From a virus, in the IMG/VR virus record IMGVR_UViG_3300044949_000876, positions 1-23,213 of that record: a DNA stretch of 23,213 nt; one strand, given 5' to 3'. Position 1 is the stretch's first letter; each line of letters begins with the position of its first letter. The notes under the pieces were generated by a model. That model worked only from the letters and a program-made list of their open reading frames with translations. It searched no databases and had not been told where the DNA came from. Positions 14,901 through 22,314 of this stretch are shown here, one piece after another. Both the position numbers and the translations under genes were made by a program.

Positions 14901-15628
14901 GTGTTGCCCAGCCCTCGGGCCATGAACACGTCTGCGCCGCCGTCGTTCTCTGCGTTGCCGATGTCGTTCGCAGCAGTGCGGCCGGCGATGCGATCAGCCG
15001 AGCGGATCCGGCCGCCGTCCGGGCGATGGTAGATCGTGATGCGGGCGCTGCTGCTGTTGGCGCCGCTGCTGCCCAGGTCGTAGGCGCCGATGGTGCTGTC
15101 ACCGATGGCGAACCCGTTGGGGTCGATTCCCGCCAGCCGGCCCTCACCGAGCATGAAAACGGCACGCACCATCTGACTGCCGCCCAGGCTCCAGATTTGC
15201 GACCACAGCAGGGTGGCGTTCACCCGCACACCGCCATAGGCCACGCCGTCGATGGTCTCGCGGTGTGCGTAGACCACGGGGATCGCCTCACCGATCGCCG
15301 CCACGTCCTGGACCGCATCGAACCCGCCACGGGGCGCCAGGGATTGGATGCTGGTTTGGTTGCGGCCCTGCAGCTGCCGTTGGCCCAGCTCTGCGCCGCG
15401 GCGGTTGCGGGGGGCGCCAGGGGCCAGCAGTACGCCGATCAGCTGTACGCCGATGCTCACCGCAGTCAGCACCAGCACCACGATCTGCGCTGCGGTGAAC
15501 TCGATGCCAGCCGTTACCGCAGGCTTGGGCGCCTCCGCTGCACGCTTGCGGACCTCATCGCGCCAGAACTCGTACTGCTCATCGCTCAGGCCCAGCAGCT
15601 CGGCCAGATAGCGATCAGATGGCAGCAT
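11960..15628 (-). CDS. central tail-tip / host specificity protein (lambda gpJ-like)
   Basis: The preferred start is ATG 15628 (1222 aa, MLPSDRYLAELLGL), because GGAGG lies seven bases upstream and the overlap with the previous gene is then only 14 bases. A start at 15697 would add 23 residues of Cys/Ser/Arg-rich shadow sequence. A hydrophobic segment at about residues 45-69 (TAAQIVVLVLTAVSIGVQL) and the motif GEAIPVVYAHRETIDG near 113-128 are typical of the N-terminal part of gpJ-type hub proteins. The remainder is long, beta-rich and Thr/Ser/Gly-rich. Such proteins form the baseplate hub and central tip that contacts the receptor or opens for DNA. It follows the gpK-like gene as in lambda. 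The stop overlaps the next start (ATGA). Confidence 0.85.
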   Translation of the reverse strand: MLPSDRYLAELLGLSDEQYEFWRDEVRKRAAEAPKPAVTAGIEFTAAQIVVLVLTAVSIGVQLIGVLLAPGAPRNRRGAELGQRQLQGRNQTSIQSLAPRGGFDAVQDVAAIGEAIPVVYAHRETIDGVAYGGVRVNATLLWSQIWSLGGSQMVRAVFMLGEGRLAGIDPNGFAIGDSTIGAYDLGSSGANSSSARITIYHRPDGGRIRSADRIAGRTAANDIGNAENDGGADVFMARGLGNTYQAVFSATSKPSTSTTFGVYGLIGNNLGFKLNPQLRPQFTARLRPIGSSGNAIVACDIDQSVVVQRAKESAFYSTRSGVISGSFGLGDSFTYRLDRSSDYLTTFQSTQGGATWTSAVVLQSAPKIYEEDTEDRITGFDFAARMTVSSVTLGTDQVEVTATFDVDSVRTLLINEDAAAGQYLVEYLIEVDNGLTGQSRQTIQSRFNVTITVQKKGTDQYTFEGDVDEDSGPVNALTSPRRLQALIVFPIEGLDAAQETAADVASTVAGRQKAWDDAIVVGDLYKIGSALAICSGRSPSDRIFVSDSEDGAGGTGQTINATFSVVRAGTAATVSTGTITAAGTTNTTRQTATTAPHLLRCALGHVSTTNECRIIEAGIRSTLGIRIGGLCNFRDSLTLAEIDGRACLFRENDKIKRGQRINVDQYQSGVISTSEERYSFFRVSFREFGDGAFTQLAPCFGIRSGSDQPTFNYLRLEMPSLKRWELRFEPLTGWEIRSGTATGDLVILDAKLSGAVSGTSGGVTWRSSGEAVSRTRPQFTITTTRRDPSIGIPRPDDNNYLDAWGKLAEAFVYEEAQTTAANGPEHEIVYINEIRENETAPQYTGISLLGVNARSAFEWRQFSQLSGYVTGGTEVRRLLNSLTTGPSHLLPDLALDRLTNAKYKPRPIPDDLINLVNFQAAAQWCRDRRYFFDGGVIIDQESPRQWIADTAGAMLLDFREVGGRYDLVPFITFGAVTHKALFTAGNIAEGSFQFESIAPDDRQPARISVKWRQERSSTNPTNPGLFPEEREVLVREAAPHGSDTLPMESINLSDFCTNRSHAIDVAKFALRMRRFRDHTIRFTTTYDGMEGITTGVGPGDLIRVAMDATVYDQFNNGIVLGNGTVVSTQPLANGTYDVVSWGGGGAVNDAGTLTVTNGQGSPAGIMFTVKQTSTQVRTYQISRITPTEDGVYEIEAVHMPINNAGVLLVAADWDTAGAWVIQ

Positions 15629-16016
15629 CCCGGGGCCTCCAGTATTCGAGGGGCATGAGCTGGCCGGCGACCTCCAGCGGCAGCCACTGCGCCCCACGGC
15701 GGTGATGCACGATCAGCAGGCCGTCATCCACCACCACGCCAACACCGAGACCCAGGGGCTGGCGGTGGAGCGCCAGCGCGTACTGCTCCAGTCTGTGGGG
15801 GACCATCAGGCGCCTCCATTCCCGCTGCAGCTGCTCCCATTGCCCGGTGGCGGCCATGACGAACCACTGCGGGTCCAGATCGGGCATGGCCAGGCCAGCG
15901 GATCGGCGGACCTTGGCGGCCATCACCAGGCAGCAGATACCCTTGCCGTCGTCAGGGTCGGCGCCAATCACATGCGGCAGGCGGGCGCTTACCCAGGCGG
16001 GCCAGTCTGCGGTCAT
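15615..16016 (-). CDS. compact tail-tip assembly protein, possible NlpC/P60-type (gpK-like)
   Basis: This 133-aa protein begins MTADWPAWVSARLPHVIGAD. Three features recall the NlpC/P60 peptidase half of lambda gpK: adjacent cysteines at 28-29 at the start of a helix (GICCLVMAAKV), a strand-turn with His104-His105 (GLLIVHHRRGAQWLPLEV), and a C-terminal LEYWRPR, an ending often seen in such proteins. It lies exactly where gpK would be, between the gpL-like and gpJ-like genes. It is much shorter than lambda gpK, and a canonical third catalytic residue cannot be assigned by eye. The start is in an ATGA overlap and the end overlaps the next gene by 14 bases. It could instead be a non-catalytic relative. 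Confidence 0.45.
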   Translation of the reverse strand: MTADWPAWVSARLPHVIGADPDDGKGICCLVMAAKVRRSAGLAMPDLDPQWFVMAATGQWEQLQREWRRLMVPHRLEQYALALHRQPLGLGVGVVVDDGLLIVHHRRGAQWLPLEVAGQLMPLEYWRPRDAAI

Positions 16017-16480
16017 TGCAGCGTCAGATTCCCGCTGGTGGGCAGCGCCCCCACCAGCACCTGAGACAGCACCCTGCCGCCGGGCGCCTTGACGGCATCG
16101 AGCGGGCTGGCCAGCTGGAGCTTGGCGATCGGCTCGCTGGTGTCGTGCTGCAGCTGCTGCGCCGCCCAGTATTCCGTGGTGAGCAAGACGCCGAGGCTCT
16201 GGTCAGCCCGGTTGACCTTGACGGACCGCACCTCCAGCAACCACTCCTGCTGGCTGGCCTCGGCAAACACGTTCAGCGTCAGAGCTGAGGTCGCCGCAGC
16301 GATCACCGCCTCGGATCGATCACCGCCTCGGGTGCTGGAGTTGGTGGCCACCGCCACCGGCAGGTAGGGGTAACTCTGGCCGTTGTGCGCGATGGTCTGG
16401 CCGATGAAGTAGTTCTGGGCCAGCCAGCTGGTATAGGTGCCATCCCGGCGCTTGAACCGCAGGAAGTTGCAGAGCTCCAT
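16013..16480 (-). CDS. minor tail protein, tail-tip (gpL/DUF1833-like)
   Basis: This 155-aa protein begins MELCNFLRFKRRDGTYTSWL and is mostly beta-strand in character. A C-terminal pattern (KLQLASPLDAV, then GGRVLSQVLVGALPTSGNLTL) resembles the membrane-distal ring proteins encoded after the tape measure in lambda-like tails. Its ATG shares one base with the tape measure stop, and its TGA overlaps the next ATG in ATGA, so it is embedded in the tail operon. There is no iron-sulfur cysteine cluster like that of lambda gpL (only one Cys, near the N-terminus). The position between tape measure and tip protein supports a tail-tip role. The family name is tentative. Confidence 0.5.
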   Translation of the reverse strand: MELCNFLRFKRRDGTYTSWLAQNYFIGQTIAHNGQSYPYLPVAVATNSSTRGGDRSEAVIAAATSALTLNVFAEASQQEWLLEVRSVKVNRADQSLGVLLTTEYWAAQQLQHDTSEPIAKLQLASPLDAVKAPGGRVLSQVLVGALPTSGNLTLQ

Positions 16481-19400
16481 CAGCTCAGCCCTGCCTGCCG
16501 CCTGGCGGTGGGGTTGTTGGTGATGCGTTTCTGGGCCAGTGCGGCGCCTTGCTTGGCAGACTCGCGGCCGATCCGTTGCGCCTCATCCCTGGTGACGAAA
16601 TCAAGCTCGCCAATCTGCACAGTCTCGAATCGGATAAGGCCATCGCCGCCGGCCGCGCCACCACCGGCCGCTGCGGATCCATCCATGCCACCCCGCTGGA
16701 ATGGCACGCTCAGGCCCTCCATGCCGCGCTGGAACGGCACGCTCAGGCCGCTGCTGGAGCTGGAGCTGCCGCCCTGCTGGGAGGCCTTGGCAGCGGTGGC
16801 AGCGGTGGCCTGGAACGGCACCGACAGGCCCCGCAGGCTGGCGTTGTTGATCGCCTCCAGCGCTTCGGTGGCCTCAGCCGGGATGATGCTGCCGGCCTGG
16901 TAGGGCACGAACAGCTCGGGGCCGTTCTCTCCGACTTTGTACGGCTGGCCGCTGGCGGTGCTGCCGCCGAGGGCGCGGGGGGCCAGGTTGGACGGGTCGA
17001 AGCTCAGCGAGGGTGAGAAGCTGCCAACGCTTTCCAGCGGGCCTGATGGTGCAAACGTCGAACCACCCCCAGCCACCGCACCCAGAGCCTTCAGGATGGT
17101 CTGCAGCGCGATCATGGCCATCTGCTTGGCGATGATCTCCGCGGCCATCTGCGCGAATCCTTGGGCCACGTCCTCGAAGAACCCGCTCAGCACCTGCCTG
17201 GCGCTCGCTGCGCCGCTGATCAGGTCGCGGAACGCATTGCCGAACGCCCCGCCGATGGTCTCGGCAGACTTGCCCGCCAGGGTGGCGATGCTGGTCATTT
17301 CAGCTAGGTCGTCTTTCAGGGTGGCGATCTGGGCCTCGATCGCCATGCCCTGGGTCTGGAAGGCAGCTGGCTCGGCGGCCTGGCTGGTCAGCTGCTGCAT
17401 CATGCGCACCCGTTCGGCCATCAGGTCGTTGATGTCCTGTTCGGCCTTGACCTGGGCGTTTTTCAGAGCGTGCTGTTTCTCCGATTCGATCCGCGCCAGC
17501 TGTTGCTCAGCGTTGTAATCGATGCCCAGCTCGACCAGCTGTTTCTCCAGCTCCTGAAACTCTCTCTTGACCTGAATCGCCCTGTCATTGATCTCCAGCT
17601 GCTCGAAGGCGTACTCCAGCCGGCGGCGATCAAGATCAGTCGTCGCGCCCAGTAGCTCGCTTTCTTGGTTGAGCTTGACGACAGCCTGGGTCCTGGCCTC
17701 GATGAACTTTTCGAGCTCGGTGGTGGCGGCTTGTTGCCGTTGCAGGAATTGTTCGGCGGTTTGCTGCGCCTCTTCGTAACCCGCAGTCGTGGCCTGTGCT
17801 TGTTCGACTGCCCCAAATCCGACGTTCTCCATCGATCCGCCGAAGAACGTGCTCAACGCCTTTTGGCGATGGGGGCCCATGTTGCTGACCCCGCTCACCG
17901 CGCTGGTGCCGAATGAGTCGCGGGCGTTGCGGTTGGCCTTCGGGTTGCCCGCCAGCACCGTGGTGTAGAGGTCCAGCAGGCTGGCGCCCTGAGTGCTCAT
18001 GCCGACGCCCTTGAACCGGTCCTGGAAGTACCGGACGACGGGCCCCATCACTTGCTCCTCAAACGACTGGTTCGGGCTGGCCCCGTACTTCTGCCGTTCT
18101 GGAGCACCGAACTGGATCAGCCCCATGTAGTTGTTGCCAGTGCCGCCACGAATAGACGGGCTGAACGTGCCGGCCGTCTCAAAGCTGATGATCGTCGCCA
18201 GGTCGAGCGGGCTGACGCCGAGCTTCTGAGCTGCGGCGACTAGCGCTTTGCCGCGGCTGGAGAGCTCAAACTTCGGAGCCGATCCTGCCGAGCCTCCCCC
18301 ACCACCACCACCCCCGCCTCCAGCCGCGCCTCCACCGCCAGGCAGCGCAGGCGCCGAGGGAGCGCCGGGGAGGGTGCCGGGGATTGGGGCAGTGGCGGGG
18401 AGTGCCGCGGCCTGGGGCGCTGCGCTGGGGCGGAAGTTCAGCGCCTGCTCCATGGCGCCGGCCATGTCCACGCCCAGCAGCTTGAGGATGCCTTGCATGG
18501 GGTTGAGCTGGCCCAGCATCTGAGAGATCAGCCGGCCCCAGTTGATCCCGATCGACTCGAACACTCCGCCGAAGATGGACTGAATGTTGATTCCCAGCTG
18601 CCTGAAGGCCGCGTCCACCGGGTTGAGCGTGTTCAGCAGGTTCTGCATTGCCTGCCGACCGACCGACTCCACGGCTCGGAATGCGTTCACCGCGAAGTTG
18701 CGGACGCTGGCGATAACCGCCTGGGCCCTGGCCGCCGCCGCCTGAACGTCTCGCTGCAGCGCCTGGAAAAACACCTCAAACCGGGCCGGGATCGTATTCA
18801 CGAACTCCCGAAACGGCTCGTTGAACTTGTAGGCCGCCGCCGTGGCCGCGATGATCCCGGCCGCGGCCAGCACCCAGGGGTTAGCCAGCACCGCCAAGTT
18901 CAGGCCTACTTGCGACTTGGTGGCGACGCCTGTTGACGCGGCATAGGCCTGCATGGCCTTCGTTGCAGCGCTGATTCCCCCGATGGCGCTCATCGCCGTG
19001 GTCAGGCCGAGAACAGCAACACCGGCGACGGCCGCAGCGGCTCCAACTTGTCTGACCGGCTCTGGCAGTTTGCTGGTCTGCTCTAGTATTCCGGTCGCCG
19101 CCTTGGTGAGCGCGATGGTGGTAGGCAGCAGCGATTGCCCGAACTGAATCTGCAGCTCCTGCCCCGCAATCTGCAGGTTGCGGAACTGCTGCGCCGGGCC
19201 CTTCATCGCCTCGGCCAGTTTCGGGGCACCGTCGCGCTCAATTCGCCCCAGAGCTGTGAGCACGATGTCGCCGGTGATCTTGCCCTCTTTCGCCAGCTCG
19301 CGGATCTGGCCGATCGGCACACCCATCACCTGGGCGATGCTCTGCACCACTGCCGGGGTCTGCTCAAACACGCTGTTGAGTTCTTCGCCGCGTAGCACGC

Positions 19401-20112
19401 CAGTGCCCAGCGCTTGGCTCAGCTGCAAGAACGCCGCGCTGGCCTCGGCTGACGTGGTGCCGCTCAGCTTGGCCGCTGTGTTGAAGCCGTTGTAGACGGT
19501 GCTGATCTCCTCCAGCGTCAGCCCGATTGGCCGCAGCCTGGCGTAGATCTGCGCAAACTCCTGGTTGGCCTGTGTCTGCGCAGTACCGAACTTCTCAGCG
19601 GCTGCAGTGGCGGCGGCCTGCACCCGGCTGTAATCGTCGAGGCCCTGCGATAGCGACCTCAGCCGCCGCTCTGATTCTTCGCTCGCCACCACGGCGCCCA
19701 GCGATCCGCCGATGGCCCTGCCAGCGCCGATCGTGGCCAGGCTGCTAGCGAGGCCCGCCGCCAGCCTGCGGCCCAGCGAATCACCGGCAGCGGTGGCCGT
19801 GGTGTCGAGGCCCCGCAGCTTCCCTTCGAGCTTCTGGATCTCGGCGCCGTACCGCTGAAACTCCCGGCTGCCGATCTTGGCCTGCTCCTGCAGCCCACGG
19901 AACGCGCCGATGCTGCTGCGGATCCCGGCGATCGTGCTGTCATTGGCGCGGGCGAACTGGAAGGTCGCTGCACGCAGCGCGCTCATCTCGCGGGCCGTGG
20001 TCTGGCTGCCCTTTGCCAGATCCTGCAGCGACCGCTGCACCTTCGTGATATTCGCCCCGCCCTTCACCTCGGCTGACAGCCGGATAGCGGTATCCAGGCT
20101 CATCCGGGCCAT
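16480..20112 (-). CDS. tail tape measure protein with embedded lysozyme-like domain
   Basis: This 1210-aa protein sets tail length and leaves the tail ahead of the DNA. Residues about 235-290 match the conserved N-terminal tape measure pattern (LRGEELNSVFEQTPAVVQSI, then PIGQIRELAKEGKITGDIVL). Two hydrophobic segments lie near 355-382 and 405-428. A glycine tract at about 590-610 leads into a muralytic-type domain (about 613-757) with a candidate catalytic Glu645 in ISFETAG followed by NYMGLIQFG. Residues about 775-930 look coiled-coil (many Glu, Gln, Arg). Near 1058-1073 is the VGENGPELFVPYQAG motif common at tape measure C-termini, then three GLSVPFQ repeats near 1095, 1122 and 1133. At about 1.5 angstroms per residue the tail would be up to about 180 nm. 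The stop overlaps the next ATG. Confidence 0.92.
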   Translation of the reverse strand: MARMSLDTAIRLSAEVKGGANITKVQRSLQDLAKGSQTTAREMSALRAATFQFARANDSTIAGIRSSIGAFRGLQEQAKIGSREFQRYGAEIQKLEGKLRGLDTTATAAGDSLGRRLAAGLASSLATIGAGRAIGGSLGAVVASEESERRLRSLSQGLDDYSRVQAAATAAAEKFGTAQTQANQEFAQIYARLRPIGLTLEEISTVYNGFNTAAKLSGTTSAEASAAFLQLSQALGTGVLRGEELNSVFEQTPAVVQSIAQVMGVPIGQIRELAKEGKITGDIVLTALGRIERDGAPKLAEAMKGPAQQFRNLQIAGQELQIQFGQSLLPTTIALTKAATGILEQTSKLPEPVRQVGAAAAVAGVAVLGLTTAMSAIGGISAATKAMQAYAASTGVATKSQVGLNLAVLANPWVLAAAGIIAATAAAYKFNEPFREFVNTIPARFEVFFQALQRDVQAAAARAQAVIASVRNFAVNAFRAVESVGRQAMQNLLNTLNPVDAAFRQLGINIQSIFGGVFESIGINWGRLISQMLGQLNPMQGILKLLGVDMAGAMEQALNFRPSAAPQAAALPATAPIPGTLPGAPSAPALPGGGGAAGGGGGGGGGGSAGSAPKFELSSRGKALVAAAQKLGVSPLDLATIISFETAGTFSPSIRGGTGNNYMGLIQFGAPERQKYGASPNQSFEEQVMGPVVRYFQDRFKGVGMSTQGASLLDLYTTVLAGNPKANRNARDSFGTSAVSGVSNMGPHRQKALSTFFGGSMENVGFGAVEQAQATTAGYEEAQQTAEQFLQRQQAATTELEKFIEARTQAVVKLNQESELLGATTDLDRRRLEYAFEQLEINDRAIQVKREFQELEKQLVELGIDYNAEQQLARIESEKQHALKNAQVKAEQDINDLMAERVRMMQQLTSQAAEPAAFQTQGMAIEAQIATLKDDLAEMTSIATLAGKSAETIGGAFGNAFRDLISGAASARQVLSGFFEDVAQGFAQMAAEIIAKQMAMIALQTILKALGAVAGGGSTFAPSGPLESVGSFSPSLSFDPSNLAPRALGGSTASGQPYKVGENGPELFVPYQAGSIIPAEATEALEAINNASLRGLSVPFQATAATAAKASQQGGSSSSSSGLSVPFQRGMEGLSVPFQRGGMDGSAAAGGGAAGGDGLIRFETVQIGELDFVTRDEAQRIGRESAKQGAALAQKRITNNPTARRQAGLS

Positions 20113-20138
20113 GTGTTATCCGATCGCCAGTCCTAGGG

Positions 20139-20150
20139 TCAGGCTATGGA
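20139..20150 (-). repeat. gene-end repeat, copy 2 (12-bp core)
   Basis: TCCATAGCCTGA matches 12 bases of the 18-mer. Here the stop codon used by the GT frame is the TGA inside the motif, not the TAG. A CCTAGG palindrome follows in the gap before the tape measure gene. Confidence 0.5.
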
Positions 20151-20953
20151 TCTTGCCGCCCCCAGATACTCCAGCTCGATCAACCGCAGATCCTCCAGCA
20201 GCCACACCCGGTCCCGGCGCTTCACGCCCTCATCCTTGGCGCATTGGATGAACACCCCGTAGTCCAATCCCACAGGGCCATTCATCCCCACCCGCCACTG
20301 GGTCTGCAGTTTCAGGAACCACGCCAGCGCTTCGCAGTTCTCCAGCAGGATCCCGAACGTCTTGGGCCGCTGCTCTACCTCAGGCACCTCCAGGCCGAAC
20401 ATGGCTGCAGCGTCGGCCGCATCCCTGCCGTCGTCAGCATCACCCTTCGCGGCGCCAGCGAGGAACAGCGCCGCGTCTATGAGTTTTTTGCGCGGAAGCC
20501 TCCTTGCTTGGCGGCAGACTTGGCGGGCTCGCCGGCGGCGCTGGGCTTGCCGATACTGGCGACCCAAGCGTTGAAGATCGCCGACGCAGCGCCCTGCATC
20601 CGCAGCATCTTGGCCTTGGCAGCATCGGTGAACTCGACAGGCTCGCCAGCCTCGTCCACCACCTCTTCACCCCAGCCGCAGAGCACCTCGGCGGCCAGAT
20701 CCTCATAGGTGCACGGCAGCGGCTCGGTGAGCACCTCCAGGTCATTGCTGCCCCGGTAGCTCTGCAGCGCCTCGTAGCGCTTGATGGTGGCCACGATCAG
20801 CGCATTGTGCTGCTCGTTGAGCTCGTCGCAATCCTCCTGGTCCAGCACCCGGAAATGGGCGGTGAAGGTATAGGCCTTCTTTAGGCCCGCCTTCACCGGC
20901 AGATCAACCGATACCGGCCACTCGATGTAGTCCGGCTCGTAGAGATGGAACAT
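20139..20953 (-). CDS. tail assembly chaperone, -1 frameshift fusion (lambda gpGT-like)
   Basis: Predicted fusion of 271 aa: 157 residues from the G frame through the AAC codon at 20483, then 114 residues from the -1 frame to TGA 20141-20139. The T part begins LIDAALFLAGAAKGDADDGR and includes a hydrophobic aromatic stretch (CEALAWFLKLQTQWRVG). The -1 frame is open as far back as 20567, but the region before the shift reads as a low-quality Arg-rich translation (MGRQYRQAQRRRRARQ), so it is not an independent gene. In lambda the T domain links tape measure-bound G to tube subunits. The same arrangement is expected here because the next gene, 26 bases on, is the tape measure. The fusion is inferred from the nucleotide signal and the overlap. 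Confidence 0.8.
20448..20504 (-). promoter_or_regulatory. programmed -1 ribosomal frameshift signal
   Basis: In minus-strand order there is an internal Shine-Dalgarno AGGAGG (20504-20499), then nine bases, then the heptamer A AAA AAC (20489-20483) in the correct zero-frame phase (GCA AAA AAC). A 7-nt spacer TCATAGA contains the zero-frame TAG. It is followed by an 8-bp GC stem CGCGGCGC / GCGCCGCG (20475-20468 with 20455-20448) closing a 12-nt loop. All parts of a dnaX-type bacterial -1 signal are present at usual distances. Confidence 0.85.
20477..20953 (-). CDS. tail assembly chaperone, short product (lambda gpG-like)
   Basis: This 158-aa protein is the zero-frame product, beginning MFHLYEPDYIEWPVSVDLPV and ending at TAG 20479-20477. 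The sequence is acidic and helical in the middle (LDQEDCDELNEQHNALI) with a Lys/Ala/Gly-rich tail. Chaperones of this group coat the tape measure during tail assembly and are absent from the virion. It sits directly between the tail tube gene and the tape measure gene. Near its end the frame carries a slippery heptamer, so a fraction of ribosomes should shift to make the longer GT product. No clear Shine-Dalgarno precedes the ATG, and translation probably continues from the tube gene six bases upstream. Confidence 0.8.
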   Translation of the reverse strand: MFHLYEPDYIEWPVSVDLPVKAGLKKAYTFTAHFRVLDQEDCDELNEQHNALIVATIKRYEALQSYRGSNDLEVLTEPLPCTYEDLAAEVLCGWGEEVVDEAGEPVEFTDAAKAKMLRMQGAASAIFNAWVASIGKPSAAGEPAKSAAKQGGFRAKNS

Positions 20954-20959
20954 GGCGAA

Positions 20960-22153
20960 TCAGAAGAAAACGAGGCGGGTTTCGTCGTTGCCGGCCGCAG
21001 ACTTAGGCAGCGCGGTGAACGGGATCTGCAGCATGCCGACCCCGTCAGAATCAGGGAAGGAGAGGTCGCCGTTGATTGCTGTTTTGGGGCAGAAGAAAAT
21101 GGAGCTTTCGGTAGCCGTCGTGCCCTGCTGCACAACGAACGGGCCATCGCTGGCGCCGCTGTTGTCAGCCGCAGCGGTGAAGAAGTTCTTCGTCGCCACA
21201 GGCGGGTTTTCGATCGTGATTGTGCCGTTCGGGTTGGGGCGGTCGGTGATGCGGGCGTGAGGTTCGCAGCCGATCAGTGAGCGGAACACGGCCGACAGGC
21301 CCCAGTCGAAGGTGAAGCCTTCGGAGCAGGGATTGAAGCCCTGGAACCGCAACGCCTTGGTGTGGGTCGGGGTGACGGGCACCGGCTCGGCTTGGTTGCT
21401 GTAGACGAATCCTTCAGCGCTCTTTGCGGTGGGGGTGGTGTAGCGGCCGACGCCGGTGATGGTGAAGGTGCCGTAGCCGTTCAGGGTGCTGTTGAGGGCC
21501 GGGCTGCCGCGGAATCCTTCAATCCGGTGAACGTTGGTGCCGTCCTTGACCGCCACGATGGTGCAGCTGCTGCCGTTGCCGAACGTGCTGATCGGCTGCA
21601 GCAGGGACAGCGCGGGGATCTTGTAGCCCACTGCGCCGCCGGTGAACGATGCGGTGGAAGGAACCACCGTCACCTGCCTGGTGGCGCCGTCGTGCGCCAC
21701 GATCACGCCTTTGTGACCCGTGTTGGCGCCGCTGGTGATCTCGATTGGCAGCCCCAGGTAAGCGTCGCTTGCGGGGTTGCTGCCGCTCAGGTCCGCCAGG
21801 GTGAGGGTGTTGGCGCCGCCTGCGGTGGCCGTACCGGTCAGTTCGGCGAATGCCGAGACGTTCATCCCGGCTGCCTGCAGCAGTGGCGTAAACCGGGGGG
21901 CGGTGGCTGCAACGCCAGAGCCGCCCCACTCGAATGTCACTGTGACGGCGACGTGCTCATTGGTCAGCGGCTGGCGGTCGGCACCGAGGAACCCTTTGAT
22001 CAGGTTCCGCTCGACTCGGGTGCCGGTGATCGGGTTCACCTCCAGCGACACGATCTTCACCGCGTCGGTGTTGGCGATCGGACTGGCCAGGGTGCCGTAG
22101 CTGGTCTCGGCTTTCACCAGCGCAAACGAATTACGAATCAGGAGTGCGGTCAT
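20960..22153 (-). CDS. major tail tube protein
   Basis: This 397-aa protein begins MTALLIRNSFALVKAETSYG and has the beta-rich composition of siphovirus tail tube subunits, which stack as rings around the tape measure. Around residues 115-180 there is an inserted segment rich in Gly, Thr and Asp (EITSGANTGHKGVIVAHDG and following), of a type seen in larger tail tube proteins. The gene lies between the tail terminator region and the tail assembly chaperones, the standard place for the tube gene. Its start overlaps the stop of the preceding 46-aa gene, and its TGA is six bases from the next ATG. At nearly 400 aa it is longer than lambda gpV (about 246 aa), so it probably has an extra surface domain. 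Confidence 0.75.
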   Translation of the reverse strand: MTALLIRNSFALVKAETSYGTLASPIANTDAVKIVSLEVNPITGTRVERNLIKGFLGADRQPLTNEHVAVTVTFEWGGSGVAATAPRFTPLLQAAGMNVSAFAELTGTATAGGANTLTLADLSGSNPASDAYLGLPIEITSGANTGHKGVIVAHDGATRQVTVVPSTASFTGGAVGYKIPALSLLQPISTFGNGSSCTIVAVKDGTNVHRIEGFRGSPALNSTLNGYGTFTITGVGRYTTPTAKSAEGFVYSNQAEPVPVTPTHTKALRFQGFNPCSEGFTFDWGLSAVFRSLIGCEPHARITDRPNPNGTITIENPPVATKNFFTAAADNSGASDGPFVVQQGTTATESSIFFCPKTAINGDLSFPDSDGVGMLQIPFTALPKSAAGNDETRLVFF

Positions 22154-22293
22154 CAGTCCTTGGCCTTCGGCGCGGGTTGGGGCTTGGCGGGCTCAGGCTT
22201 GGGCGCCTCAGCAGCGGGCACCATCTGGCCACTGGGGAGCATCACGAACTCCCCAGACAGGCCGTGGTGCTCATAGTGTTGGTCGGCCGCCAT
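22153..22293 (-). CDS. small Pro/Lys-rich hypothetical protein, 46 aa
   Basis: ATG at 22293 opens a 46-codon frame ending at TGA 22155-22153. The last A of the stop is the first base of the tail tube ATG (TGATG junction), so the two are likely coupled in translation. The N-terminal half contains EFVMLPSGQMVPA and the C-terminal third is a charged proline repeat-like tail (KPEPAKPQPAPKAKD). No domain is recognised. It follows a 29-base gap after the tail terminator gene. The overlap with the next start is the main support for it being real. It may be a small tail accessory protein, but no function can be assigned. Confidence 0.55.
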   Translation of the reverse strand: MAADQHYEHHGLSGEFVMLPSGQMVPAAEAPKPEPAKPQPAPKAKD

Positions 22294-22314
22294 GGTTGGG
22301 GGTGAGCTTCCGTA

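Noticed and set aside
14798-15658. 286-aa plus-strand frame
   Set aside because: Antisense to the start of the gpJ-like gene, which has a clear Shine-Dalgarno and conserved N-terminal motifs. The plus translation is biased toward Asp/Ala/Gly/Val.
16549-17016. 155-aa and 193-aa plus-strand frames opposite the tape measure C-terminus
   Set aside because: Antisense to a gene with strong family motifs. The Ala/Ser-rich content follows from the Gly/Ala codons on the other strand.
20139-20567. Independent 142-aa gene for the T region
   Set aside because: Its first 28 residues are an Arg-rich out-of-frame reading of the G gene. The frameshift signal explains how the T part is expressed.
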